DNA of 20,727 bases from an uncultured Anaerotignum sp. Its GTDB lineage: Bacteria; Bacillota; Clostridia; Lachnospirales; Anaerotignaceae. The position numbers were made by a program, and so were the translations under genes. Numbering within the stretch: position 1 is the stretch's first letter; each line of letters begins with the position of its first letter. The notes beneath the pieces were generated by a model. It saw nothing but the letters and a program-made list of their open reading frames with translations. It searched no databases and was not told the DNA's origin. This document shows positions 1 through 6,489 of the stretch, piece after piece. The stretch lies in assembly GCF_905212195.1 (NCBI RefSeq), contig NZ_CAJMDQ010000045.1, positions 1 through 20,727 on the forward strand. The letters run 5' to 3'.

Positions 1-143
1 CGTCGGAAGGAGGCGAGCTTTAGCGGAACCGGCTCTGGTCACGGCGTGAGGTTATCTAAAACATCCAAGCTTGAAGAATGGAAAGGCACTAATAGAAAAT
101 TTGCGAAATCACAAAGCCGGATGTTTCAATGCTCTCTCAGCCG
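1..143 (+). other. left-edge stretch, no gene identified
   Basis: No gene could be identified here. Plus frame 3 stops at about 22-24 and frame 2 stops at 47-49, so either could be the tail of a gene cut by the window edge. Frame 1 stays open, but it runs on through a terminator and over two minus-strand genes, so it is probably chance. The octamers AAACATCC (about 59-66) and GGATGTTT (about 119-126) are complementary and could close a loop of about 50 nt in a transcript from the left. The stretch does not match the rRNA, tmRNA or SRP RNA ends that I know. Confidence 0.3.
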
Positions 144-145
144 TC

Positions 146-177
146 GGAAATCTTTGATTTCCGACTGTTTTTTATTT
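146..177 (+). terminator. intrinsic terminator of a plus-strand transcript from left of the window
   Basis: A perfect hairpin GTCGGAAAT...ATTTCCGAC is followed by TGTTTTTTATTTT on the plus strand. The T-tract is only on this strand, so the terminated transcript comes from the left edge. It is not from the convergent PAS gene, which ends at 172. Confidence 0.7.
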
Positions 178-519
178 TGCCAGATTCAATTCAAACCGTT
201 CAAAAAATCCAATCCATTCCCCTTTCTGGTTCCGCACCCCCATCATATACATCCGCTGATTGCGGGTGTTGACGCCGATAAAAACTTCTTTGCCATTCTT
301 TTTGATGCCTTCATAAGCCATTTTGATTTTTTCCTTGGCGGCATCTGTCAGGTGACAGTCAAAAATACTCTTGCCAATGAGTTCCCCATAGCCCCGTTCT
401 TCATAGTAATGATACCGTGCAAAACGGTTCAGAAACCGAATGACATAATCGTTATCCACAAAGACGATGGGATAAGGGTAAGCGTTGAGGATGCCCTCCA
501 TGATTTCCAGCTGTTCCAT
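172..519 (-). CDS. single PAS-domain protein
   Basis: A 115-residue protein that is essentially one PAS domain and nothing else. The fold pattern is readable: an N-terminal helix, then PYPIVFVDNDYVIRFLN, then GELIGKSIFDCH, then a basic helix and the C-terminal strands ending GEWIGFFERF. PAS domains bind small ligands or cofactors or mediate protein contacts. With no attached kinase, GGDEF or DNA-binding domain, this one would have to act through a partner or as a stand-alone sensor. The start is placed at 519 because AAAGGAGG sits 7 bases upstream. The reading frame extends further up, but that part lies inside the hpf terminator hairpin. The ligand is unknown. The T-less hairpin side at its 3' end gives no clear terminator of its own. 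Confidence 0.75.
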   Translation of the reverse strand: MEQLEIMEGILNAYPYPIVFVDNDYVIRFLNRFARYHYYEERGYGELIGKSIFDCHLTDAAKEKIKMAYEGIKKNGKEVFIGVNTRNQRMYMMGVRNQKGEWIGFFERFELNLAK

Positions 520-538
520 ATAGATTCCTCCTTTACGC

Positions 539-580
539 AAAAAAGGAGGCGGAACCTCCTCCAAAGGAATTCCCGCCTCC
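539..580 (-). terminator. intrinsic terminator after hpf
   Basis: Read on the minus strand, GGAGGCGG (580-573) pairs with CCGCCTCC (552-545) and is followed by six T (544-539). It lies between the hpf stop codon and the Shine-Dalgarno of the PAS gene. The PAS gene therefore depends on read-through or on a promoter of its own that I cannot see. Confidence 0.8.
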
Positions 581-604
581 ATCATGTGCAATTACATCTC
601 TATT

Positions 605-1150
605 TTAATATTCGGGTTCGATCAGACCATAGGAACCATTTTTCCGTTTGTAAACTACATTCACTTCGTCTGTTTCCCCATTGCGGAATACGAAGAAGTT
701 ATGACCGATCAGTTCCATTTCCATCACTGCTTCTTCAGCGTCCATGGGTTTTACTTCAAAATGTTTGATACGTTCGATCTTGTACAGAGGTTCTTCGTCC
801 AGATCTTCTTCAGGTACCATAATTGCCTGATATTCTGCCACAAAGTTTTCGCCGCCCTGACGAACTTTGGTGCGCATCCGTTTTTTGTAGCGGACAACCT
901 GATTTTCCAGAATATCCACAGCTTTGTCCATGGCAGCTGTCATATCTGTATCCTGTACTTCTGCACGGATCAGTCGTTTATTCAGCGGAATGGTTACTTC
1001 AACGGTAGAAACCAGTTTTTCCAGACTCAGTGTAATGGTTGCGTTGGTGTCTTCTGGGAACAGTTTTGCAATTCTGTCCAGTTTTTTCTCCACCATTTCT
1101 TTGGTCTTGTCCCAAACGTCGATATTTTTCCCAATGATGTTATACCGCAT
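605..1150 (-). CDS. hpf: ribosome hibernation promoting factor, long form
   Basis: A 181-residue long-form HPF (RaiA/YvyD family). The N-terminal S30AE domain (about 1-100, beginning MRYNIIGKNIDV) binds the 30S decoding region and blocks mRNA and tRNA. The C-terminal domain (about 120-181, EPLYKIERIKHFEVKPMDAE through NGSYGLIEPEY) is the dimerisation module that joins two 70S ribosomes into inactive 100S particles. The length is typical for Firmicutes. The start is preceded by AGGGAG. A terminator follows the gene, so it is probably monocistronic. The region upstream (1170-1258) carries four short perfect inverted repeats, described separately, and beyond them lies a DnaA-box cluster. In many Firmicutes hpf is followed by secA. 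That is not the case here. Confidence 0.95.
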   Translation of the reverse strand: MRYNIIGKNIDVWDKTKEMVEKKLDRIAKLFPEDTNATITLSLEKLVSTVEVTIPLNKRLIRAEVQDTDMTAAMDKAVDILENQVVRYKKRMRTKVRQGGENFVAEYQAIMVPEEDLDEEPLYKIERIKHFEVKPMDAEEAVMEMELIGHNFFVFRNGETDEVNVVYKRKNGSYGLIEPEY

Positions 1151-1169
1151 ACTAACAACTCCCTTCGCA

Positions 1170-1258
1170 GTTTCCGTCTTTGCGGAAACCTATTGGTACA
1201 CCCCTAAGGGGGACTAGAAAGACATCTCTCTTTCTATGACATACATATTCGATGTCAT
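1170..1258 (-). promoter_or_regulatory. array of four short inverted repeats upstream of hpf
   Basis: Four perfect or near-perfect short inverted repeats lie in 89 bases directly upstream of hpf: GTTTCCG/CGGAAAC (1170-1176 and 1183-1189), CCCCT/AGGGG (1201-1205 and 1207-1211), TAGAAAGA/TCTTTCTA (1215-1222 and 1229-1236) and ATGACAT/ATGTCAT (1236-1242 and 1252-1258). In the hpf mRNA they would form a row of hairpins. The outermost, with a 9-base spacer, could instead be a repressor operator. No clean sigma-A promoter was found here, so the transcription start is unknown. Confidence 0.5.
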
Positions 1259-1355
1259 TTCCAAAAACCCTCTTTTCTTTGAAAAATTTTTTTCGGACTT
1301 TTGCCCAAAATTAAAAAATGGGTTTGTTCACAATTTCCGTTTGGTTGACAGAATA

Positions 1356-1538
1356 CTATCCACAACAGACGGGCATTTTTCCACAGGCCCCACAAATGGC
1401 GGAACACAAGCCTTTGGCGAGGGCTGGCGAAAAGGGGGATAACTTGGATTTTCTCCACATATTTTCGAAAATCAGGCTGTGGATAATGTGCATAACTCTG
1501 TGTATAACTCTTTTTTCAAGGCTTTTCCTTGTGGATAA
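1356..1538. promoter_or_regulatory. DnaA-box cluster
   Basis: Seven sites match the DnaA box TTATNCACA with at most one mismatch. On the minus strand (TGTGNATAA as written) there are exact TGTGGATAA at 1478-1486, TGTGCATAA at 1487-1495, TGTGTATAA at 1499-1507 and exact TGTGGATAA at 1530-1538. On the plus strand there are CTATCCACA at 1356-1364, TTTTCCACA at 1377-1385 and TTCTCCACA at 1451-1459. Two boxes abut with no spacing and a third follows after 3 bases. AT-rich runs flank the cluster at about 1270-1320 and 1590-1630. DnaA binding is inferred from the consensus. Whether this is an origin, a titration site or a regulatory site cannot be decided from the sequence. Confidence 0.7.
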
Positions 1539-1621
1539 AACAAAAAGTTATCCCCCGCATGTCCTTTTTGCAAATTTCGTTCCCATTTCCCATATGTTGA
1601 CATAATCTTTTCTATTTTCCA

Positions 1622-1655
1622 TAAAAAAACAGATGCGGCGCAATACCACATCTGT
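1622..1655 (-). terminator. intrinsic terminator after the macro-domain gene
   Basis: On the minus strand ACAGATGTGG pairs with CCGCATCTGT (one G-U) and is followed by a run of T. It begins 12 bases after the macro-domain stop codon. Confidence 0.85.
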
Positions 1656-1667
1656 CTATATTCTAAT

Positions 1668-2186
1668 TTATGCCTGTTCGTAGGCCGCCAAAGCTTCCAC
1701 ATAAGCCGCTTTGGTATCGTCGTCAAAGCAAACCATGGTCACCTGTTCCATATCAGGATTGTTTCTCAGATAATTCATGATTTCCCGCACAGCGATTTCT
1801 GCCGCCAGATGCACAGGGAAACGATACACGCCGGTGCTGATGGATGGAAAGGCAATGGTCTTGATACCATTTTCCTTTGCCAGCGCCAGAGAATTGCGGT
1901 AGCAGTTTGCCAGCAGTTCTTCTTCGTCCCATTTGCCTCCGCGCCAGATGGGACCGGGTGTATGAATGACATACTTTGCTTTCAGCTTATAACCACGGGT
2001 AATTTTGGCTTCACCGGTTTTGCAGCCGCCAAGGGTTTCGCATTCTTCCAGCAGTTCTCTGCCTGCCGCCCGATGAATGGCGCCGTCCACGCCGCCGCCT
2101 CCCAGAAGGGATGTATTCGCCGCATTGACAATGGCATCCGTTTTGGCTTTCACAATATCTCCTTTTATAATAGAAAATCGTTCCAT
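1668..2186 (-). CDS. macro-domain protein, probable O-acetyl-ADP-ribose deacetylase
   Basis: A 172-residue stand-alone macro domain of the YmdB/MacroD type. Visible signatures are IVNAANTSLLGGGGVDGAIH (about residues 19-38), which holds the ADP-ribose binding Asn and the Gly-rich loop with the Asp-Gly step, and the second phosphate loop STGVYRFP (about 117-124). Family members hydrolyse O-acetyl-ADP-ribose and remove mono-ADP-ribose from proteins in the cytoplasm, which links them to sirtuin chemistry or to reversal of ADP-ribosylation. AGGGGG lies upstream of the start, and a good promoter is at 2232-2260. The gene is flanked by its own promoter and terminator, so it is monocistronic. No ADP-ribosyltransferase or sirtuin partner is visible in the window. 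Confidence 0.92.
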   Translation of the reverse strand: MERFSIIKGDIVKAKTDAIVNAANTSLLGGGGVDGAIHRAAGRELLEECETLGGCKTGEAKITRGYKLKAKYVIHTPGPIWRGGKWDEEELLANCYRNSLALAKENGIKTIAFPSISTGVYRFPVHLAAEIAVREIMNYLRNNPDMEQVTMVCFDDDTKAAYVEALAAYEQA

Positions 2187-2231
2187 ACCTTAACCCCCTA
2201 TCCGGGAAATCAAAAATTCCCCTTTTGTCCC

Positions 2232-2260
2232 ATTGTATCCCCTTTCCGAAAATTCGTAAA
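2232..2260 (-). promoter_or_regulatory. sigma-A-type promoter of the macro-domain gene
   Basis: On the minus strand: -35 TTTACG, 17-base spacer, -10 TACAAT. It lies about 45 bases upstream of the start codon. An 18-bp perfect palindrome ends 1 base upstream of the -35 box. Confidence 0.65.
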
Positions 2261-2261
2261 G

Positions 2262-2279
2262 GTTTTTTTGCAAAAAAAC
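2262..2279. repeat. 18-bp perfect palindrome GTTTTTTTGCAAAAAAAC
   Basis: This is a perfect palindrome placed directly behind the -35 box of the macro-domain promoter. It could be an A/T-tract upstream promoter element, a bent-DNA site or an operator. A related imperfect inverted repeat, GTTTTTT-ccgca-AAAAAAC, abuts the promoter at 9916-9944. Confidence 0.45.
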
Positions 2280-2538
2280 TGAAAAACCACAACGCACAAC
2301 GGGACTTTTGCCCCAAAAACCACAGAAAACAACTGCCCATTTTTTCCTCTGGTGGTTTTCTCTGGCAAAATTGCACAAGCGGGACGGTCTTTTCCCCACA
2401 AGACAAAAGGGAGATTTCTTCACAAGAAAACAAAGAAAGCCGGAATCCTTGCCATGCAAGTCCCCCAGCTCTCTCAATTTTCACCAAGATTTCACCTGAA
2501 TTTTATCTGGAATGTTTTCTTCCGAAGCCATCCAGCCC

Positions 2539-2571
2539 CTTAAGAAATCCAGAAAACAATGTTTTCTTAAG
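2539..2571 (-). repeat. nested inverted repeats downstream of spoIIQ
   Basis: CTTAAGAAA (2539-2547) pairs with TTTCTTAAG (2563-2571). An inner repeat AGAAAAC (2551-2557) pairs with GTTTTCT (2561-2567). The two share bases 2563-2567, so only one helix can form at a time. There is no T-tract on either side. It may be an mRNA 3'-end stabiliser or an operator. Confidence 0.4.
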
Positions 2572-2606
2572 AGGCGCCTGTTTTGGAATTTTCCTCTTTT
2601 GTTGTT

Positions 2607-3335
2607 TTATTTCTCCAGTTTTTTCGTGGGGTCAACCCGTTCCCCGTTTACCTCCATGGCAAATACCAGATGGCTGCCCAGTGCCGCCTGATATTTGGTA
2701 GGCTGATCCAGTTTGCCTACGGTCTGACCTTGCTTCACGGTATCGCCTTTTTTCGCCATACCGTCTGCCGCCAGCGGACCGTATGTAGTCCGCGTACCGT
2801 CTGCATGTTCCAAAACAAGGGTTCTGCCGCTTTCCTCATCCTCTTTGATTTCTGCCACAGTGCCGTCTGCCGCCGCTTTCACTTCTGTGCCAGCTTCCGC
2901 CGCAATACAAAGGGTATCATTGGTGCGGTACTGGTCAAGAGTGGGGTCATAGACTGCCTTGTCCACGCTATAGGGCATCACCGTTTCCCCGGTGACAGGA
3001 TAGGCGTAAGTCACCGTCTGCTGTGCTTTTTCTGTAGTCTTTTCTGTTGTTTTCTTCTCAGATGTTGTTTGGGTTTCTGTTGTTTTGGCTTCCTGCGCGG
3101 TTTCCGGGTCAGGTGCCTCACCATCGTCGTTGCTCATTTGTTCTCTCTGGGCTTTGGCTGTGTCCAGTGTGGGGCTTTTTGCCACCGTAACGGGAGAAGC
3201 AGGGCTTTCCTCCGCCGTCAGAGGCTCCTTCACATTGCTCCATGTGTAGTAAGTCATGCCTGCCCCCAAGGCCACCACGCATAACCCCATGGACACCAGC
3301 ACTGCCGCCATTTTGCTTTCCTTTTTCTTTTTCAT
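2607..3335 (-). CDS. spoIIQ: SpoIIQ-like M23-family (LytM) protein, catalytic residues replaced
   Basis: A 242-residue membrane-anchored protein with a short basic N-terminus, one transmembrane helix (about 9-30), a Thr/Glu/Lys-rich linker (about 40-105) and a C-terminal M23 (LytM) domain (about 108-240). Its place directly downstream of spoIID, on the same strand with a 44-base gap, matches the clostridial spoIID-spoIIQ pair. In that setting SpoIIQ is the forespore partner of SpoIIIAH. The usual His-x3-Asp zinc motif aligns with RTNDTLCIAA (His to Asn, Asp to Cys). The final HxH motif reads HLV. It is therefore probably not a peptidase but a structural LytM domain. A GGAGGT site precedes the start. 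The name rests on synteny and domain order; a generic M23 protein is the alternative. Confidence 0.82.
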   Translation of the reverse strand: MKKKKESKMAAVLVSMGLCVVALGAGMTYYTWSNVKEPLTAEESPASPVTVAKSPTLDTAKAQREQMSNDDGEAPDPETAQEAKTTETQTTSEKKTTEKTTEKAQQTVTYAYPVTGETVMPYSVDKAVYDPTLDQYRTNDTLCIAAEAGTEVKAAADGTVAEIKEDEESGRTLVLEHADGTRTTYGPLAADGMAKKGDTVKQGQTVGKLDQPTKYQAALGSHLVFAMEVNGERVDPTKKLEK

Positions 3336-3379
3336 TCTGCCAACACCTCCAAGGCTATTTTGACCAGCCTTGCCCTGTT

Positions 3380-4318
3380 TTATGCAGTTTTTTCAAAAGA
3401 AATGCCTGTGTAATAATGGCTGAGGATTTGGCGGTAATCCATGCCTTCTTCCGCCAGTGCCTTTGCGCCATACTGGCTCATGCCTGCCCCATGGCCATAC
3501 CCCTTGGTGGTGAACACAAAATCGTCCCCCTGTCGCTGAACAGTAAAATCCGCACTTCGCAGCCCCAAAGCCGTCCGCACTTCTAAGCCTGTCAGCGTCA
3601 GATTGCCTGCCTGTATCTGCTGGATATAGCCCGCTTCACTGCGCTGGATGCCGGAAAAATCCAGTTCCGCCGCCGATACGCCCAAATCTCCCAACGCGGA
3701 AAGTTTCTCCCATACGGTCTGTGCTGAAAGGGTTTCGGTGACGGTATTGTCTGGTGCAGACAGGTCACCGCTGCTGTCCACACTCCGCAAATAGGGGATT
3801 TCCTGCACCCAGACGTTTTCCGAATCCTCCGTTTTGCCTGCGCTTTGGGCATGGAACACCGCTAAAATGGGCTCTCCTTCATAGATCATGATTTCTCCTG
3901 CCGTTTCCTCCACAGCCTGTGAAACTCTGGCGGCATATTCTTCATAATGCTCCCCCCATTTTTCTTTCTGGGCGGCCGTATCCGCATAGGCTTGTCCCAC
4001 GTCATAAAGGACAGCATCACTGCCTGCTTCCTCCATTTTCCGCACCTGATACGTCCTTGCCGCCACTGCCTGTGCTTTCAGAGCTTCCATGGGAAAGAGG
4101 GCAGGCATTTCCGCCGACACCACCCCCTGCACATATTCCTCCAGTTCTGTATGCTCAGGGCGTAAGATTTGCAGGTAGTCCGCTGGCCCAAAGAGATTTT
4201 TCGCCTCTGTCACCGCTTCTGTGCGAAATCCCCCGAAAATGGCCGTCACCAGCAACGGAATGACAATGACTGCCAGCAGCACATAGCCCACCAGTACCCC
4301 CAAAACTTTTTTCACCAT
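3380..4318 (-). CDS. spoIID: stage II sporulation protein D (lytic transglycosylase)
   Basis: A 312-residue SpoIID. The N-terminal transmembrane helix (about 4-28) anchors it in the mother-cell membrane. The SpoIID domain carries the catalytic Glu (E70) in GVVSAEMPALF, then KAQAVAARTYQ, FHAQSAGKTEDSENVW and the C-terminal signature GYGHGAGMSQYGA (273-285). SpoIID cleaves glycan strands stripped of stem peptides, driving engulfment together with SpoIIP and SpoIIM. Neither partner is in the window. AGAGGAAG lies before the start. spoIIQ follows after 44 bases with no terminator between, so the two are probably co-transcribed. A sigma-E promoter would be expected, but I could not find a convincing one. 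Confidence 0.95.
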   Translation of the reverse strand: MVKKVLGVLVGYVLLAVIVIPLLVTAIFGGFRTEAVTEAKNLFGPADYLQILRPEHTELEEYVQGVVSAEMPALFPMEALKAQAVAARTYQVRKMEEAGSDAVLYDVGQAYADTAAQKEKWGEHYEEYAARVSQAVEETAGEIMIYEGEPILAVFHAQSAGKTEDSENVWVQEIPYLRSVDSSGDLSAPDNTVTETLSAQTVWEKLSALGDLGVSAAELDFSGIQRSEAGYIQQIQAGNLTLTGLEVRTALGLRSADFTVQRQGDDFVFTTKGYGHGAGMSQYGAKALAEEGMDYRQILSHYYTGISFEKTA

Positions 4319-4381
4319 ACTGCGCCACTTCCTCTCCGTAACAGCCTATGCATCCTCGTCCCCCAAAAGAACAGGGCAAAT

Positions 4382-4427
4382 AAAAAAAGCCGAAAACATC
4401 CTGATTTTCTCAAGATATTTTCGACTT
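4382..4427 (-). terminator. intrinsic terminator after the membrane-protein gene
   Basis: On the minus strand AAGTCGAAAA pairs with TTTTCGGCTT (one G-U) and continues into a T-run. It separates the radical SAM/membrane-protein pair from spoIID. Confidence 0.8.
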
Positions 4428-4431
4428 TTGC

Positions 4432-5232
4432 TTATCGAATCCAGTATAACCAGATACTGAAAATCATCACAACTACAAATACCACCATACCGATTTTGGC
4501 ATCTCGCCGTTCCACACGTCTGGCGCGTTTCAGCCATTCCGGGTGTCCGATGTCCGTCACATAAATGCCGCCGAAGAGCCCCGTTTCCGTTTGCAGACGA
4601 AGCTTTGTTTCCTTTCGCAGCATGAGATAAGACCGACGGGTCAGGCGGAAGTGATAGGTAACACCGTTTTGGATGCCTTCCAAAAAGTATCCCTGATTCA
4701 GCCCTTTTTCCGTGCCCTGTTCATTGGCGATGAAACAGCGGCAGGACAGCAGTTTCAATTCCTGTCGTTTTCTTCTCAGACGGTCAATGGCAGTATACAC
4801 CATACGGGTATAAATCACATTAAGCCAGAGCAGCGGCAGTGTGCTGAGCCCCATGCGCCAGATAGGCAGTTTCTGACTGCCCCAGCCCTGAAGGTTCAGC
4901 ATATATCCCTGAATCTGGGCTTGGGCAACGGAGTAAAACAGCAGGATAAACACACCGATATACAAAATGCCAAACAGTATGTTATGCTTTTTCCGCTGGC
5001 GGATGTTCCACATTTTCACATCCACCATGCCCAGCCTGCAAATGAGGAACATGACGAAACAAATCAGTACCATGAGCCCGTTGATCTGCATACCCGTTTC
5101 ATAAGTGATGGTCAGGGCCAATATGGGAATGAGCCAGCCCATGAGCAAAACCCAGCCTTTCCGCCCCGTCACCACTGCCGTGAAGATGCAGCCATATGCA
5201 GTTATGAGTGTGGCAAAACCCAGCCATTCCAT
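4432..5232 (-). CDS. multi-pass membrane protein of unknown function
   Basis: A 266-residue protein that I do not recognise. Hydrophobic segments lie at about 5-22, 27-45, 51-68, 86-105 and 125-145, and the last at about 246-264. Between the fifth and the last is a charged segment of about 95 residues, rich in Arg and Lys (RLRRKRQELKLLSCRCF through HPEWLKRARRVERRDAK). It contains a beta-rich part with GVTYHFRLTRRSYLMLRKE and GLFGGIYVTD. The start is supported by AAGGGG. It begins 27 bases after the radical SAM gene and the two share a strand, so they are probably one operon ending at the terminator at 4382-4427. It may be a transporter-like or regulatory membrane protein. No catalytic motif is apparent. 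Confidence 0.75.
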   Translation of the reverse strand: MEWLGFATLITAYGCIFTAVVTGRKGWVLLMGWLIPILALTITYETGMQINGLMVLICFVMFLICRLGMVDVKMWNIRQRKKHNILFGILYIGVFILLFYSVAQAQIQGYMLNLQGWGSQKLPIWRMGLSTLPLLWLNVIYTRMVYTAIDRLRRKRQELKLLSCRCFIANEQGTEKGLNQGYFLEGIQNGVTYHFRLTRRSYLMLRKETKLRLQTETGLFGGIYVTDIGHPEWLKRARRVERRDAKIGMVVFVVVMIFSIWLYWIR

Positions 5233-5259
5233 TACAAAAGACCCCTTACAACCTTACTC

Positions 5260-6132
5260 TTAAATACCGCGGAAAATATCCGGGCGGAATTTGCTTCTTC
5301 TGCGGCTTTCTTCAATCTGCGCCAGAATTTTGTCCCGTTCGCCATTGAGGGTGCCGCCCAAAGCGATATAGTTGGAAGCGTGGTTTGCACGGAACATGGT
5401 GCCTTCCGCGTCTACACTGCGGATGAACAGTTCTGTTTCGTCCAATACTTCGTGAGGGTCTAAGAGTTCCACTTCGCCTCTGTTGTACTGGTCATACAGT
5501 TCTGTGCCAGGTTCTACCATCAGTGTCAAAAAGCCCACATATTCCGGTTTGATGGCGGAAATGACACGAGCACTGTTCAGTGCGTGTTCTCTCCAGCGTT
5601 TTTTGCCGCCCAGACCTGAAATAACAGTCATGGACAGAATCATGCCAGCTTCTCTGACTTTGATGCCGGCAGCAATCATTTCTTCGGAAGTAACGCCTTT
5701 TTTCACTTCTTTCAGCACGTCGTCGTCGCCGCTTTCCAGACCCATGTAAACCATGTCCAGACCAGCGTCTTTGAGCTGTTTCAGTTCTTCCGGTGTTTTG
5801 CCCAAAATATCCTTGGGCGCACCGTAAACGGAAATACGTTCCACTTCGGGGAAGTATTCATGGCATTTGTCCAGAATATATAACAAATCCTGTGTTTTTA
5901 CAATGAGAGCATCGCCATCTGCCAAAAAGATACGGCGCACTTTGATATGGCTGTAATATTTTCTGGCCATTTCCAGATCTTCCGCCACTTCTTCCAGAGG
6001 ACGGATACGGAATTTCTTATCCTTATACATGTTGCAGAATGTGCAGGTGTTTCTGGCACAGCCAATGGTCAGCTGAATGATCAGGCTGCCCGCCTCACTG
6101 GGCGGTCTGTAAACGGTTCCTTCATATCGCAT
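5260..6132 (-). CDS. radical SAM protein, Elp3/MiaB-like fold
   Basis: A 290-residue radical SAM enzyme. The three cluster cysteines are at 25, 30 and 33 (CARNTCTFC), a CX4CX2C spacing and not the classic CX3CX2C. Other core motifs are ADGDALIV, ISVYGAPKDIL, DMVYMGLESGDDDVL (the SAM-contact strand) and TVISGLGGKKRW. It has no TRAM, acetyltransferase or B12-binding domain. The substrate is unknown; such stand-alone proteins are common and mostly uncharacterised. An ATG at 6132 is preferred over the TTG at 6135 because AGGAGAG lies 8 bases before it. A promoter is at 6177-6206. It is probably co-transcribed with the membrane protein that follows after 27 bases. Confidence 0.9.
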   Translation of the reverse strand: MRYEGTVYRPPSEAGSLIIQLTIGCARNTCTFCNMYKDKKFRIRPLEEVAEDLEMARKYYSHIKVRRIFLADGDALIVKTQDLLYILDKCHEYFPEVERISVYGAPKDILGKTPEELKQLKDAGLDMVYMGLESGDDDVLKEVKKGVTSEEMIAAGIKVREAGMILSMTVISGLGGKKRWREHALNSARVISAIKPEYVGFLTLMVEPGTELYDQYNRGEVELLDPHEVLDETELFIRSVDAEGTMFRANHASNYIALGGTLNGERDKILAQIEESRRRSKFRPDIFRGI

Positions 6133-6176
6133 CAAACATCTCTCCTATTCTGTGTTATCGTCGTTCATATCATTTT

Positions 6177-6206
6177 ATTATACAGGCAAAACGGGGATTT
6201 TATCAA
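6177..6206 (-). promoter_or_regulatory. sigma-A promoter of the radical SAM operon
   Basis: On the minus strand: -35 TTGATA, 18-base spacer, -10 TATAAT. It is 45 bases upstream of the start codon. It is divergent from the plus-strand promoter at 6223-6251, with 16 bases between the two -35 boxes. Confidence 0.8.
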
Positions 6207-6222
6207 TACCCATTTCTTCCAT

Positions 6223-6251
6223 TTGACAATGCGTCGATTTTTGTCTATAAT
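6223..6251 (+). promoter_or_regulatory. full-consensus sigma-A promoter with no gene behind it
   Basis: TTGACA, 17-base spacer, TATAAT: a perfect match to the vegetative consensus and the strongest promoter in the window. No plus-strand protein gene follows. The next 330 bases hold hairpins and two possible terminators, and then comes the 3' end of the convergent SLH gene. Confidence 0.85.
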
Positions 6252-6466
6252 AGGGCATGAACTTTTTCGTTAATACGGTTTTTGTTTCTGAAGCAGGCGG
6301 GAAGACGGCGCCTTTGCATATGGGAAGGCAGCATCTGCGGCTGTTTTTTTGTGTGCATTTGTCGAAATCCTGACTGATTTGGAATCCGTCTGATTATGTA
6401 GAAGCCGCTTTGCGGCACCCCCATTCCTTCTGCATGAAAGGGCGCGGCATCAAAAACCTTATTAAG

Positions 6467-6486
6467 CGATTATCCTAGGATAATCG
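6467..6486. repeat. 20-bp perfect palindrome
   Basis: CGATTATCCTAGGATAATCG reads identically on both strands. In RNA it would be a stem with almost no loop, so an operator or dimeric protein site is as likely as a hairpin. It lies a few bases upstream of the terminator of the candidate small RNA. Confidence 0.55.
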
Positions 6487-6489
6487 AAA

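Larger units (their letters stand above)
2261..2606. other. gene-free region between spoIIQ and the macro gene
   Basis: Apart from the palindrome and the hairpin at 2539-2571, I see no supported gene here. Open frames on both strands lack family-like sequence, and their starts have no convincing Shine-Dalgarno. The plus strand is rich in short CCCC and AAAAC stretches. No terminator with a T-tract was found after spoIIQ. Confidence 0.5.

Noticed and set aside
1..130. Possible 3' end of 23S or 16S rRNA (GGCACTAATAG, GTCGGAAGG)
   Set aside because: Only short resemblances were seen. The conserved neighbouring rRNA bases are absent.
46..768. 240-codon plus frame over the PAS and hpf genes
   Set aside because: It runs through an intrinsic terminator and overlaps two better-supported minus-strand genes. 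An early GSGHGVRLS resembles part of the SpoIID signature, but no SpoIID sequence follows.
1260..1600. Chromosomal replication origin
   Set aside because: The DnaA boxes are real, but there is no dnaA, dnaN or rpmH, and gene orientation does not switch here. It is kept as an open question, not called an origin.
2011..2487. Minus-strand frames upstream of the macro gene (95-158 codons)
   Set aside because: They cross the macro-domain promoter, lack a ribosome site and show no family-like sequence.
6254..6370. 38-codon frame right behind the consensus promoter
   Set aside because: It would be leaderless, has no Shine-Dalgarno, and overlaps predicted hairpins. It is more likely non-coding.
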